Below the pieces are notes generated by a model, which worked only from the letters and a program-made list of their open reading frames with translations, was not told the origin of the DNA and did no database searches. From assembly GCA_029565935.1 (NCBI GenBank), contig JAKQNF010000002.1, forward strand, positions 131,065-175,931: a stretch of DNA of 44,867 nucleotides. Direction: 5' to 3'. This document shows, in pieces, positions 31,910-40,810 of this stretch. Position numbers and translations under genes: made by a program. This DNA is from Bacillota bacterium. GTDB taxonomy: Bacteria > Bacillota > DTU025 > MWDF01. Every line of letters starts with the position of its first letter. Positions within the stretch are counted from its first letter, which is position 1.

Positions 31910-32386
31910 TCAGACGGCCTTCAGTTCTTCGGCCAGCCTGCCCACGATGCCGTTGATGAAGCGGGGGCTCTCCTCTGTGCCGAAGGTCTTCCCTAGCTCG
32001 ACCGCCTCGTTAATAGCGACGGCGAAGGACATCCCCTCCACCTGTGTCATCTCGAATACGGCGATCCTCATTATGTTCCGGTCGGTGTACGCCATGCGGT
32101 CCAGCGACCAGTCCTTGGATATCCTGGCTATGGTATGGTCTATCCCATCCTTGGTTGCCATTACGCCCCTGACGATCTTCTCCGCGTATTCCTTGGGTTT
32201 ATCTGCCAGCTCCCCTGCGACGTCTTCCTCTGTGGCGTACCTAAGGGCCTCTTCGAGCCCGCCTCCGGCCAGGTCCAGCTGGAACAGCGCCCTTAAGGCG
32301 CACTCTCTCGCCTGTCTTGCTTCCTTGGGGCTCATGCCCCCCTTCGCCCTGCGATCCTCACGGGCGTGCGAAGCCGTATCACTCAT
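31910..32386 (-). CDS. nusB: Transcription antitermination factor NusB
   Basis: Binds boxA RNA with NusE (S10) in rRNA antitermination. 158 aa; the conserved parts are RECALRALFQLDLAG, WSLDRMAYTDRNIMRIAVFEM and VAINEAVELGKTFGTEESPRFINGIVG. The first ~17 residues are charged and extend beyond the family core; a downstream ATG (residue 18) is a possible alternative start. The annotated ATG overlaps the DUF2273 end by 8 bases. Confidence 0.93.
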   Translation of the reverse strand: MSDTASHAREDRRAKGGMSPKEARQARECALRALFQLDLAGGGLEEALRYATEEDVAGELADKPKEYAEKIVRGVMATKDGIDHTIARISKDWSLDRMAYTDRNIMRIAVFEMTQVEGMSFAVAINEAVELGKTFGTEESPRFINGIVGRLAEELKAV

Positions 32387-32621
32387 CCTCTTCCCCAGTG
32401 TCCTCTCCCAAGCCTAAAAGCCTGCCTATAGCCCCTTTGATCTCATCGTTGCCGTCGATTATGACCCCCAGAAGGAGTCCTACCATCGTGAACGCGGCTA
32501 TAACCAAGGCCTTCCAGAAGCCGAATACGGCTATCGTCAGGCCGAAGGCAAGGCCCGATGCCGCCCCGGCCGTCTTGGCGGAATTGCCCTTCCACCACCA
32601 TCTGCCTAGTCCTCGGTTCAT
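32379..32621 (-). CDS. DUF2273 small membrane protein
   Basis: An 80-aa protein with two hydrophobic segments (GAASGLAFGLTIAVFGFWKALVIAAF and MVGLLLGVIID) and an acidic tail. DUF2273 genes usually lie next to amaP and asp23 in Bacillota and belong to the same alkaline/cell-envelope stress group. I prefer the ATG at 32621; a TTG at 32630 is very close to the GAGGAGGG. Function unknown beyond that association. Confidence 0.75.
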   Translation of the reverse strand: MNRGLGRWWWKGNSAKTAGAASGLAFGLTIAVFGFWKALVIAAFTMVGLLLGVIIDGNDEIKGAIGRLLGLGEDTGEEDE

Positions 32622-32648
32622 GCCTATCAATCCCTCCTCAAATAAGGA

Positions 32649-33164
32649 TCAGACCGCGCTCCTTATGTGGATCTTCACCGAACGCACCGGGAAGCCGCTC
32701 TGCGCAGGCAGCGCCTCTTTTATGCGCGATTCGAGCTTGCTCACCAGCTCCGGTATGACAGCGTCCTTGGCCGCGGCCACCTTGAGCACCATGTCGAGGC
32801 CCTCGGGTCCCGACTTCGTGCGCATATCCACTTCCTGTACGCCTTCCACTTCCTTGGCCAGATTCCTGGCGAAGGATTCGATGGTGCCGACAGAGACGAA
32901 TATGTCTCCGGTCTCCGTCGTCCGCTTGAGCATCTTCCCTTCGCTCTTGCCGGTCCTTATCGTCATCTCGAACAGGTAGGCCATCACTATGATGACCGCT
33001 ATCTGCACCAGGAAGGTCGTAACCCACGAGTACATGAGCCTGTCGTAAAGCCAGTCACCCGCGGCCCCGATGTACCCTCCCACGTATTGAGACAGCGCCA
33101 TCAGGGAAAGGGTTCCGATAAGAATAGCCGCGATAAGCGTAACGATCCTGTCCAACAGCTTCAT
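32649..33164 (-). CDS. amaP: Alkaline shock response membrane anchor AmaP
   Basis: A 171-aa protein with two N-terminal transmembrane helices (residues 8-30 and 48-66) and a C-terminal Asp23-like soluble domain (TGDIFVSVGTIESFARNLAKEV, then VKIHIRSAV). In Staphylococcus AmaP anchors Asp23 at the membrane. Here it follows asp23 by 16 nt and precedes DUF2273, the standard arrangement. ATG with GGAGGTGCCGCA. Confidence 0.85.
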   Translation of the reverse strand: MKLLDRIVTLIAAILIGTLSLMALSQYVGGYIGAAGDWLYDRLMYSWVTTFLVQIAVIIVMAYLFEMTIRTGKSEGKMLKRTTETGDIFVSVGTIESFARNLAKEVEGVQEVDMRTKSGPEGLDMVLKVAAAKDAVIPELVSKLESRIKEALPAQSGFPVRSVKIHIRSAV

Positions 33165-33180
33165 TGCGGCACCTCCTGCC

Positions 33181-33573
33181 CTACTTCATCGTAACCGCCG
33201 TCTTCGCCCCGGCCGAGCCTTCGAAATCCACGCCTATCACGTGCACATTCACGGTGTTGACCTTAAGCCCCAGCATGCTCTCGATCGACCTCTTCACGTT
33301 CTTCTGCACGTTGCCGGCCACTTCCTTTATGTTCTCCCCGAACTTCACCGAGATGCTCACGTCGCATACGGCGCTGTTGTCCTGGAGCTTGACCTTTACT
33401 CCCTTGTAGATGTTCTTCTTGCCCTTTGGGCCGCTCCCGACGTTGTAGACCCCGTCCACTTCGGTAGCGGCAAGGGCGCCCACCACGCATATCACATCGT
33501 TGCTTATCCTGACGCCGTCGTCCGTGTAGTCGACGGTCTCCTTGACGGGTTTTGCGACCTTCTTCTCAGCCAC
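33181..33573 (-). CDS. Asp23/Gls24 family envelope stress protein
   Basis: A 130-aa protein of the Asp23/Gls24 family with GVRISNDVICVVGALAATEVDGV and VSISVKFGENIKEVAGNVQKNVKRSIESMLGL, the family core. Associated with cell-wall and alkaline stress in Gram-positive Bacillota. Found here in a cell that appears diderm. GTG start with GGAGGTAGACACGAA upstream. Forms a set with amaP and DUF2273 downstream. Confidence 0.92.
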   Translation of the reverse strand: MAEKKVAKPVKETVDYTDDGVRISNDVICVVGALAATEVDGVYNVGSGPKGKKNIYKGVKVKLQDNSAVCDVSISVKFGENIKEVAGNVQKNVKRSIESMLGLKVNTVNVHVIGVDFEGSAGAKTAVTMK

Positions 33574-33600
33574 TTCGTGTCTACCTCCAAATCGTCGGAG

Positions 33601-34158
33601 CTATACCCGCTCTAGGTACTTGTTGGTGCGCGTATCCACCCTTATCTTCTCACCCTGCTGGATGAACAGCGGTACTTGGATGACCGCGCCCGTCTCGAGC
33701 TTGGCGGGCTTCGTGCCTCCCGAGGCCGTATCGCCCCTCAGGCCGGGGTCCGTCTCCACGATCTCAAGCTCCACGAAGTTGGGGAGCTCTATGCCCACTA
33801 CCTTGCCCTGGTACTGCTGAACCCCGAGCTCCATGTTCTCCTTCAGGTACTTCAGCGAATCCCCTAGCACGTCGGCGCTGAGGCTGATCTGCTCGTAGTT
33901 GTCCTGGTCCATGAAGTGGTACTGCCCGTCGCTCTCGTACAGATACTGCATCTTCCTGAAGTCTATCTGCGCACGGGACAGCTTCTCCCCGGCGTTGAAG
34001 GCGTTTTCGATGGTGGCCCCGGTGATGATGTTGCGGAGCTTGACCCTCACGAACGCCGCGCCCTTGCCCGGCTTAACGTGCTGGAAATCTACGACGGTCC
34101 AGATGGAGCCGTCCCATTCTACCGTAAGGCCTGTCCTGAGATCGTTCGTGGAAACCAT
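33601..34158 (-). CDS. efp: Translation elongation factor P
   Basis: A 185-aa factor that relieves ribosome stalling at polyproline. Three OB-like domains; the loop [10 protein letters not shown] places the modifiable lysine at K32 as in Bacillus EF-P, whereas E. coli has K34 with EpmA/EpmB. The C-terminal signature ends [18 protein letters not shown] chose the ATG at 34158; a longer frame upstream overlaps the peptidase gene. It lies 17 nt after that peptidase gene, a common pairing. Confidence 0.95.
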   Translation of the reverse strand: MVSTNDLRTGLTVEWDGSIWTVVDFQHVKPGKGAAFVRVKLRNIITGATIENAFNAGEKLSRAQIDFRKMQYLYESDGQYHFMDQDNYEQISLSADVLGDSLKYLKENMELGVQQYQGKVVGIELPNFVELEIVETDPGLRGDTASGGTKPAKLETGAVIQVPLFIQQGEKIRVDTRTNKYLERV

Positions 34159-34175
34159 GTGTAAAATACCCCCGA

Positions 34176-35237
34176 TCAAAGCTCGATTAGATGTTTGGGC
34201 GACTCGTACAGCACCTCTGCGTCGGCTTCGGTTATGACTACCAGGTCCTCGATCCTCACGCCGCCCCATCCAGGGATGTAGATGCCCGGTTCGACGGAGA
34301 TGACCATGCCCGGCTCGATCGTGTTCTCGTCCATCACGGAAAACCTCGGCTCCTCGTGGACTTCCAGCCCGACGCCATGTCCGAGACCGTGCCCGAAGTA
34401 CTGCCCATATCCTTTAGATTCTATCATTCCCCTTGCTATACTGTCTACTTCCTTGCCCTTGAGACCGGCTTTCGCGGCCTTGATCCCGGCCAATTGCGAG
34501 TCCAGCACTATGTCATATATCTCCTTCTGCTTAGCGTCGGCCTTGCCCAGGCAAACGGTCCTTGTCATATCCGATGTATAGTAGTCGAGGTATCCTCCGA
34601 AGTCGAGCGTCACGAGCTCGCCTTTCTGCATGATCTTATCGGACGCGGCCCCGTGCGGCAGCGCGCCTCTTTTACCCGAGGCGATTATCGTGTCGAATGA
34701 CGTGGACATGCCGTTTCTGATCATCCATATGTCCATCTCGACGGCCAGCTGCTTTTCGCTCATGCCGGGGCGGATTGTGCCGAGTACGTGCTCGAACAGC
34801 TTATCCGTCAGCCTGCAAGCCTTCCTGATCTTGTCCAGCTCCTCGTCGTCCTTGACAGCCCTGAGCTTCTCCACAGCGCCTTTCGTGGCGACCAGCGAGA
34901 TGCCGCCCGCTACGGCCTCATATGACGTGAACTGCTCCACCGTCAGCTCCTGCGCCTCGAAGCCGAGCCTTGTGACGCCTAGCTTCCTTGCCTCTTCCAT
35001 GACGCACTTGTAGAACTCGCCCGCCTTGTGCGTAATGACATTAAAGCCCCCAGCCTGCTGGCCGGCCTGCTCGGTGTATCTGAAGTCCGTAACCAGGGCA
35101 TAGCCGCCTTTCGTGATGATCAGCGCGCCGGCGGACCCTGTGAAGCCGCTCAAATACATCCTGTTCTCTTTCTTTGTGACCAGCATACCGTCTATGCCGT
35201 ATCCGTCCAGCCTTGTCTTGAACGCGTCAGCTCTCAT
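34176..35237 (-). CDS. M24B Xaa-Pro aminopeptidase/dipeptidase
   Basis: A 353-aa pita-bread metallopeptidase that removes residues ahead of proline. The two-metal site is visible: two aspartates in [17 protein letters not shown], a histidine in [14 protein letters not shown], and glutamates in [13 protein letters not shown] and GVRIEDLVV. The N-terminal creatinase-like domain starts [13 protein letters not shown] at 35237 with GGAGGACAAATC upstream. It may be pepP or pepQ; I leave the symbol open. First gene after the pilQ terminator; its promoter is not evident, only a weak TATAAC box inside the end of pilQ. Confidence 0.92.
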   Translation of the reverse strand: MRADAFKTRLDGYGIDGMLVTKKENRMYLSGFTGSAGALIITKGGYALVTDFRYTEQAGQQAGGFNVITHKAGEFYKCVMEEARKLGVTRLGFEAQELTVEQFTSYEAVAGGISLVATKGAVEKLRAVKDDEELDKIRKACRLTDKLFEHVLGTIRPGMSEKQLAVEMDIWMIRNGMSTSFDTIIASGKRGALPHGAASDKIMQKGELVTLDFGGYLDYYTSDMTRTVCLGKADAKQKEIYDIVLDSQLAGIKAAKAGLKGKEVDSIARGMIESKGYGQYFGHGLGHGVGLEVHEEPRFSVMDENTIEPGMVISVEPGIYIPGWGGVRIEDLVVITEADAEVLYESPKHLIEL

Positions 35238-35249
35238 GATTTGTCCTCC

Positions 35250-35285
35250 AAAAAATAATGGCCCCCACCGTCTGATGAGGGCCAT
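35250..35285 (-). terminator. Rho-independent terminator of the pilMNOPQ operon
   Basis: A 10-bp stem with one G.U pair (35258-35267 with 35276-35285) is followed on the minus strand by TATTTTTT. It separates pilQ from the peptidase-efp unit. Confidence 0.8.
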
Positions 35286-35300
35286 CGGTATTGCGCTACG

Positions 35301-38300
35301 TTATAGTACGGGGCCCTTGATTTCGACTATACCATCCTTGAGTTGGGTTGTCTGCCCCGGTGTGATCGTCCATGCGGTGATCACTATGATGATCTCCTGG
35401 TCCTTCACGTCGGTGCCCCTCTTGGTGAACAGCTCCTTCAGGAGTGGGATGTCCCCAAGTATCGGCACCTTGGTGATCGTCTCGATCTCGTCCTGGCTGA
35501 ACAGGCCACCGATTATGGCTGATTGCCCGCTCTTGACCGTGACTATCGTCTCGAGCTCCCTCGTCCTTATCTGAGGGTAGTTCTGCGGCGTCCACCCGAC
35601 GATCGAGCTTATGGTCGGCTTGACTTGGGCCGTTATGCTTCCGTCGTAGCTCACCTTGGGCAGTATGGAAAGCTCGATGCCCGCGTTGATGTACTCAACG
35701 GTGTTCACGACCTGGCTCTGCTCGACCCTCTGGACTATTACGGGGATCCTGTCGCCGATCAGTATCCTGCCTTCCTTGCCGTCGACGGTGAACGTATGCT
35801 GCTTGGAGATGAGCTTCGCCTTGCCTTCATCCGCCAAAGCCGAGATCTTGTTGTCGAAGTCGAGGCTCACCGTAGCCAGCTGCGACAGAGTGTTGTACCC
35901 GAATACCAGCTTGTTGACGGTCCAGTCGATGCCAAGCCTCTTCGAGGCATCGTTCGACAGCTCGTACAGGCTAGCCTCGAAGAACACCTGGGCGAGTTCT
36001 AGGTCGAGCTCGTCGATGATGTCTACGATCTGCTCCTGCTCGCTTATCTTCGCAGTCACGACAAGAGACGAGGTCCTCGTGTCGACCGAGACCTTGCCCG
36101 CCGTCACCTCGCTAAGCGCGGCCTTGATGTCAGCCGGTGTCGCGTAGTTGAGCTTGTACACCCTCGTGACTATCGCGTCGGCTTCGGCTAGCGCCACCGT
36201 TATGCCCTTCACGTCGAGGGTCGTGATCACGTCCGCTGCCATCTTCTGAAGGTCTGCGGTCGCCCTCACTATGAGGTTGCCGCTCCTGTCGTCGGGCATC
36301 ATCGAGCTCGCCGGCAGGATTATCGCAAGCGCCTTGCTCACGTCGGTGGGAGATGCGTTTTGCAGCTTGTAGCTGACCACGACTTCCTCCGCCACCGGTG
36401 CCGTCTCGGGGACCGCCACCTGTATGTCCAGCTTGGCTATGACCTGCTCTACCAGGGCGAGTTCGGATTCGGCCCCGTAGACTATCAGGCTGTTGGTCCT
36501 TTCGGCCACCTGCACCCTGGAGTTGGTCGCCACCAGCTTGACCGGCGCTTCCATGTCCTTGGCGCTGGCGAACTTCAGCTGGTAGAAGCCCAGCTTCACG
36601 GGCTCTGCCTTTACCGCTTCCTCCTTGGCCACCGGCACGTCGAGGGCCGCGATTATGGTCAGAGCCTGCTCCTTGAGCGAGGGTGTGACGACCATCATCA
36701 GCTTATTGGTCCTCTCGTTGACGGCCAGCTTGCTCGGGGGCATCAGCACGGTGAGTGCGTTCCTTACGTCCGTCGCCGATGCGTTCGCAAGCTGTACGAC
36801 CTCGAGGGTCTCCTTCGTCGCCTCGGCCAGCCCCGCCGCCGTCTCGGCCTTCACGTCTAGTTTGGATATGAGGCTTTCGACGCTCTTGAGCTCCGAGGTG
36901 GTCCCGTATACCGTGATGCTTGAGGTCTCATCGGACGCTTGCACCTTCGCGGTGCCCGCCACTATCTTGACCGAAGCCTCGATGTCGGAAGGCTTTACGT
37001 TGTAGAGTTTGTAGAAACCGGTCTGGGTAAGCTCGGGTGCCGGCTTCTCGGTGCCCGCCACGGGTATGTCCAGGCTGTCGATGACTGCCTTCGCTTGGGC
37101 GAGCTCAGTCGGCGTGACCTTCATTATGACCTTGTTGGTCCTGTCGTCCACGTTCACCTTACCCGCGGCTAGCACCGCAGAAAGCGCCTTGCCGACCTCG
37201 GACGCGGGTGCGTACTTGATCTGGACGATCTCGAGGGTCTCTAGCAGCGCAACGGCCACTTCCGGTGCTTCCACCTTCACGTCCAGCTCGGTGATTATGG
37301 CCATCGCCATGACCTTCTCCTCGGGGGTCACCTTCAGCATGAGCTTGTTGGTGCGGTCATCGACGCTTACGTTGCTCTCCGGGAGTACTGCGAGCAACGC
37401 GTTCCTTATGCCCGAGGCCAGGGCGTATTTCACCTGGTAGACCTCCACTATGGGGGCTGCCACGGGTGGCTCTTCCACTACGGGTATGTCGATGTCAAGG
37501 CTCTTGATGATGCTCATCGCGAGGTCATTGCCCGCGGGGGTAACCATCATGAGCACCTGGTTGGTCCTCTCGTCCACGCTGACCTTACCGGATCCAAGCA
37601 CCGCGTCGAGGGCGGTCTTCACATCCTTGGCGTTCGCGTAGTTGATCTGGACCGTGACGAGCGATTCGACCGGCACTTCCACTACCTCGACCGGCTTTAC
37701 AAGAAGTGCTGCCTCCTGGTCCAGCTTCTTGAGGGCCTCTTCGATTATCGCGTGTTCGGCGTCGGTGCCGTATGCGACGATGCTGTTGTTGCTCTCAATG
37801 ACCTGGATCTTGGCGCCCGGGGCCGCCAGCTTGGCTACCGCTTCGACGTCGGTCGCCTTGGCGTACTTGGGCCCGTAGTAGCCCATTCTCAATGCGGGCG
37901 CCACAGGTGTCACCACCACAGGCTCGGCGACCTTGACGTCCAGCTCCTTGACGAGGGCCGTCGCCTCGGCCGCGGTCGCGGCGTCGGCTAGGATTATCAC
38001 CTTGTTGGTGCGCTCGTCTATCGCCACCTTGCTCGACGGCACTACGACGCCAATCGCCTTGGCGACGTCGGCCGCCTTCGCATACATAAGCGTGATCACT
38101 TCCAGATTCTCCTTGACGGCCGCGGCAGCTTGCGCCTTCGGGGTGGCGGCCTCTATGTTCTTCACGAGGTCGCTTATCTTGGCGTGCTCCTCGGGCGTCG
38201 CCTTGATTATCAAGGAGTTGCTCTTTGCATCGGCCTGTACCCTCTCGGCGGGCACTATGAGCGCGGCCACGGCCTTCACGTCCGCAGCGCTGGCGTTTGC

Positions 38301-39083
38301 CAGCTGCAGCACGCGTATCTCGACCGGCTCCGCTACCGTTTCGGCCTTCTTCTGGATGTCCAACTTCTCGATTATCCCGCGTGCCGCCTTTACGTCGGAC
38401 GCCTTGCCGCCCGCCAATATTGCGTTGAGCCTGGTGTCCACCGCGAGCGTGGCCTTAAGCAGCTTCGAAACCGCGGTATAGACCCCTTCGGCCTCTGCGT
38501 TCGAAAGCTGGATTATGTCAATTACTTCCTCCTCGGCCACCACTGCCTTCGATGCGGGCACCGGCACGTCGACCTTGGAGAGGAACGACTTCGCGAGCAG
38601 AATGTCAGCCTGGGTGCCGCGTATCAGCAGCGTCCCTGTCTTGTCGTCGGGCTGAACGGCCACGCCCGGCACCGCGAATGACAGCTTGATCGCGGCATCC
38701 GAAGGCGAGATGTTCAGCACCTCGAGCTTCTCGACGACCGCCTCTTGCATCAGCTTCGACAGCGTGCCCTTCAAAGTGACCATGATCGTGCCGTCCATGT
38801 AGACATACTCCAGCTCCGAGACCGAGCAGATTATGTCGAGGGCCTCTTCCAGCGGCACGTTGTTCAGCTTGACCGTGACTTTCCCCGCCACCGCGGGGCT
38901 GACCACGATATTTGCCTCGCCGATAGTCGCAAGTACCCTGAATACCTCCGCAAGCTCTGCGTTCTTGAGGTCAAGGCTTACCCTGGCGGGCGAGCTTGCC
39001 GCGAATGAGCGCGCGCCCATCATCAGCAGCGCCAACACCAGGGTCAGCGCGATTATCGCCGATATCTTCCTCCTTGGCATCAC
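35301..39083 (-). CDS. pilQ: Giant type IV pilus secretin PilQ with 13 N1-like repeats
   Basis: Outer-membrane secretin through which the pilus passes; 1260 aa, against about 700-750 for many PilQ proteins. It has a signal peptide (residues 1-29). An STN/N0-like domain follows (35-105; VSLDLKNAELAEVFRVLA, then LEEALDIICSVSELEYVYMDGTI). Thirteen tandem N1 (NolW-like) repeats span 119-1030. The secretin barrel domain lies at 1031-1242 (FFEASLYELSNDASKRLGIDW, IGDRIPVIV, IIGGLFSQDEIETITKVPILGDIPLL). No AMIN domain is seen. The start is GTG (39083), overlapping the pilP stop as GTGA with GGGGGTGAG upstream; an ATG one codon later is possible. Last gene of the pil operon. The long repeat stalk is inferred to span the periplasm. 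Confidence 0.92.
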   Translation of the reverse strand: MMPRRKISAIIALTLVLALLMMGARSFAASSPARVSLDLKNAELAEVFRVLATIGEANIVVSPAVAGKVTVKLNNVPLEEALDIICSVSELEYVYMDGTIMVTLKGTLSKLMQEAVVEKLEVLNISPSDAAIKLSFAVPGVAVQPDDKTGTLLIRGTQADILLAKSFLSKVDVPVPASKAVVAEEEVIDIIQLSNAEAEGVYTAVSKLLKATLAVDTRLNAILAGGKASDVKAARGIIEKLDIQKKAETVAEPVEIRVLQLANASAADVKAVAALIVPAERVQADAKSNSLIIKATPEEHAKISDLVKNIEAATPKAQAAAAVKENLEVITLMYAKAADVAKAIGVVVPSSKVAIDERTNKVIILADAATAAEATALVKELDVKVAEPVVVTPVAPALRMGYYGPKYAKATDVEAVAKLAAPGAKIQVIESNNSIVAYGTDAEHAIIEEALKKLDQEAALLVKPVEVVEVPVESLVTVQINYANAKDVKTALDAVLGSGKVSVDERTNQVLMMVTPAGNDLAMSIIKSLDIDIPVVEEPPVAAPIVEVYQVKYALASGIRNALLAVLPESNVSVDDRTNKLMLKVTPEEKVMAMAIITELDVKVEAPEVAVALLETLEIVQIKYAPASEVGKALSAVLAAGKVNVDDRTNKVIMKVTPTELAQAKAVIDSLDIPVAGTEKPAPELTQTGFYKLYNVKPSDIEASVKIVAGTAKVQASDETSSITVYGTTSELKSVESLISKLDVKAETAAGLAEATKETLEVVQLANASATDVRNALTVLMPPSKLAVNERTNKLMMVVTPSLKEQALTIIAALDVPVAKEEAVKAEPVKLGFYQLKFASAKDMEAPVKLVATNSRVQVAERTNSLIVYGAESELALVEQVIAKLDIQVAVPETAPVAEEVVVSYKLQNASPTDVSKALAIILPASSMMPDDRSGNLIVRATADLQKMAADVITTLDVKGITVALAEADAIVTRVYKLNYATPADIKAALSEVTAGKVSVDTRTSSLVVTAKISEQEQIVDIIDELDLELAQVFFEASLYELSNDASKRLGIDWTVNKLVFGYNTLSQLATVSLDFDNKISALADEGKAKLISKQHTFTVDGKEGRILIGDRIPVIVQRVEQSQVVNTVEYINAGIELSILPKVSYDGSITAQVKPTISSIVGWTPQNYPQIRTRELETIVTVKSGQSAIIGGLFSQDEIETITKVPILGDIPLLKELFTKRGTDVKDQEIIIVITAWTITPGQTTQLKDGIVEIKGPVL
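36000..38729 (-). repeat. Thirteen tandem N1-type repeats within pilQ
   Basis: Protein-level repeats of about 55-60 residues plus linkers, with the pattern V-x-Q-L/I-x-N/Y-A-x-A-x-D-V near the start, V-D-E-R-T-N-K in the middle and I-x-x-L-D at the end. By residue: 119-173, 187-243, 256-311, 327-383, 398-456, 475-533, 546-603, 616-675, 687-744, 759-818, 829-889, 901-958, 971-1030. Repeats 5, 9 and 11 form a second class (glycine-tyrosine start; V/A-Y-G in place of the TP turn). Confidence 0.85.
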
Positions 39084-39664
39084 TTTGACTCACCCCCCAA
39101 GACAAATTCCCTTTGATATCCTTTATATGAAAGTGTTATCTTGCTTTCGCTTATCCTCGTCACGAGTATGTCCCCTATCAGAGTGTCTCCGAGCCTTGCG
39201 CTGTAGGTGCCCTGCTCGATTTCCACGATCGCGTACAGCTTGTTCAAAGACCTTATGACGCCGGCGTATCTGATGTTGGGCCACTGCGGCTCGGGCGGCG
39301 GTGGCTCAGGCCTCAGGTCGTTGAAGGGGTCCCATCTGCCGATGGTGATCTTCGAAAGTGCCGGGTCGATCCTGTGGCCGGATATGTCCTGCGCCTCGGC
39401 AAGGCTTATGTTCAGCGCCCTGCCTATCTGCTGCTGCTGTTTGAACTTGGCCTCCAGCATGAGAGCTTCGTCCGACGGCGGCTTGGCATAGGGGAGCACC
39501 AGCTCTGCGAAGCCTATCGCCAGCGCGGCCAGCGCGATGATGAGGAATAGGATTATCACGATTATCTGGTTCCTATAGGCCCTCTTGGCCCTCTCGGCCG
39601 GAGTCAAGGGTAGTTTGCCGGCTTTAATCTCCGGTTTCGGCTTTGCGCTACTTGGCACTGCCAC
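39080..39664 (-). CDS. pilP: Type IV pilus assembly protein PilP-like
   Basis: A 194-aa bitopic protein. It has a cytoplasmic basic N-terminus, a transmembrane helix (NQIIVIILFLIIALAALAIGF), a proline-rich linker with PEPPPPEP, and a C-terminal beta domain (IRYAGVIRSLNKLYAIVEIEQGTYSARLGDTLIGDILVTRISESKITLSYKG) like the PilP/GspC HR domain. PilP normally is a lipoprotein; this one has a helix and no lipobox, so the GspC-like form is noted. Start GTG at 39664 (GGAGG 8 nt before), overlapping pilO. Links PilNO to the PilQ secretin. Confidence 0.8.
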   Translation of the reverse strand: MAVPSSAKPKPEIKAGKLPLTPAERAKRAYRNQIIVIILFLIIALAALAIGFAELVLPYAKPPSDEALMLEAKFKQQQQIGRALNISLAEAQDISGHRIDPALSKITIGRWDPFNDLRPEPPPPEPQWPNIRYAGVIRSLNKLYAIVEIEQGTYSARLGDTLIGDILVTRISESKITLSYKGYQREFVLGGESK

Positions 39665-40253
39665 CTTGCACACCTCCCTTCGGACGGATGAAGAGGCTCA
39701 GGTTGCATATCGAATGTAGTACGTCCTTCTGAGTCGTAGACCCGTCTTTGGCGGCTACGACTTCTGACTGGAGGTCGAAGCTGAAGTTCCTTACGGCGAG
39801 CTTCCTGTTCAGGACCTCGAGGTAGTCGTAGAAGGACTTGACCCCGGCATAGCTGCCGGTGACCTCGATTATCGTGGCGATGTCGTTGAAGCGGCCTATG
39901 GCCTTGCCATCGGTGAACCTCATCGAGTTGACCTTAACGCTGGACTTCTTGGCCATCTCCTCCACGTCCCTTATGAAGAAGGCCTGCTTGTCCTCGTCGC
40001 ATATCAACGCTTCCTCCGCCCTGAGCTGCTCTAGCGCGGCTTTCATGTCCGCCTCTGCTGTGCTGGCCTTGTTGAGCCTCGTAAGGTCGGCCCTAAGCTG
40101 CATCTCGACCGTCTGAAGGTCCTCACGGACCTTAGTCAGCCTCTCCTGCTGCGGTAGGAACACGTAGATGTAAAGGGCTACGAGACCTACGACCGCAAGG
40201 AAGGCCGCAAGGATCTTCAACGCCCTTATGTCCCTGTTGCTAAGCGCTGCCAA
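39648..40253 (-). CDS. pilO: Type IV pilus assembly protein PilO
   Basis: Inner-membrane alignment protein that dimerises with PilN. One transmembrane helix near residues 14-32 (ILAAFLAVVGLVALYIYVFL), a coiled coil (residues ~33-80) and a ferredoxin-like periplasmic domain (VTGSYAGVKSFYDYLEVLNRKLAVRNF). I chose the TTG at 40253, with GGAGG 8 nt upstream; the GTG at 40262 would sit on the ribosome-binding site itself. 201 aa. Confidence 0.88.
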   Translation of the reverse strand: MAALSNRDIRALKILAAFLAVVGLVALYIYVFLPQQERLTKVREDLQTVEMQLRADLTRLNKASTAEADMKAALEQLRAEEALICDEDKQAFFIRDVEEMAKKSSVKVNSMRFTDGKAIGRFNDIATIIEVTGSYAGVKSFYDYLEVLNRKLAVRNFSFDLQSEVVAAKDGSTTQKDVLHSICNLSLFIRPKGGVQGGSAK

Positions 40254-40258
40254 GCCTC

Positions 40259-40810
40259 TCACCTCCTCCTTTCGAGGGCTCCGAGCACAGTGAAGTCCTC
40301 ATAGGAAGTAGAGCCGTCTTCCTCGGTCCTCGTGATGGAGCTCACCTTCAGGTCCTTTAACATGCTCGCCGCTTCCAGCGAGAAGACCCCCCTCGCCACC
40401 GACTGGTAGCTGAAGGTGAAGCCCTTGATGGTCACCACCTCGTTGGTGCTTACGTTCGCCGAAGTGAGCCACATGTCGGCCGGCACGCTGGTCTTGAGCT
40501 GTGCCAAGAACAACGCCGGGCTTATGTGCGGATCTTCTAGCGCGATGACCTCGTCGTAAAGCGTCCTTATCTCGTTCGCCCTGGCCTCGACCTTCGCCAA
40601 TGCGTCTACGTCCGGCTTGATTAGCGCCATCGCGGCTTTTACCTCCTCGATGCGCTCCTGGGTCTTTATTATCGCCTGCCTCCTGAAAGAATATAGGCCG
40701 GCGAGACAGGCTAGGAGGACCGCGCCGAGGATTATCAGGGCGAGCACTATAGGACCAACGGACTGCTTTACTTTAGGTCGTTCTGGAAGAAGGTTAATCT
40801 TGTTCCTCAC
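40259..40810 (-). CDS. pilN: Type IV pilus assembly protein PilN
   Basis: A 183-aa protein beginning VRNKINLLPERPKV, where the INLLP motif is the docking site for cytoplasmic PilM. Then one transmembrane helix (VGPIVLALIILGAVLLACLAGLYSF), a coiled coil and a PilN periplasmic domain (ISPALFLAQLKTSVPADMWLTS). Start GTG overlaps the pilM stop (GTGA). Frame-open sequence further upstream belongs to pilM and is not used. Confidence 0.9.
   Translation of the reverse strand: MRNKINLLPERPKVKQSVGPIVLALIILGAVLLACLAGLYSFRRQAIIKTQERIEEVKAAMALIKPDVDALAKVEARANEIRTLYDEVIALEDPHISPALFLAQLKTSVPADMWLTSANVSTNEVVTIKGFTFSYQSVARGVFSLEAASMLKDLKVSSITRTEEDGSTSYEDFTVLGALERRR

Noticed and set aside
35301-39083. Type II secretion secretin GspD
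   Set aside because: It is the last gene of a pilM-pilN-pilO-pilP run, which identifies a type IV pilus secretin.
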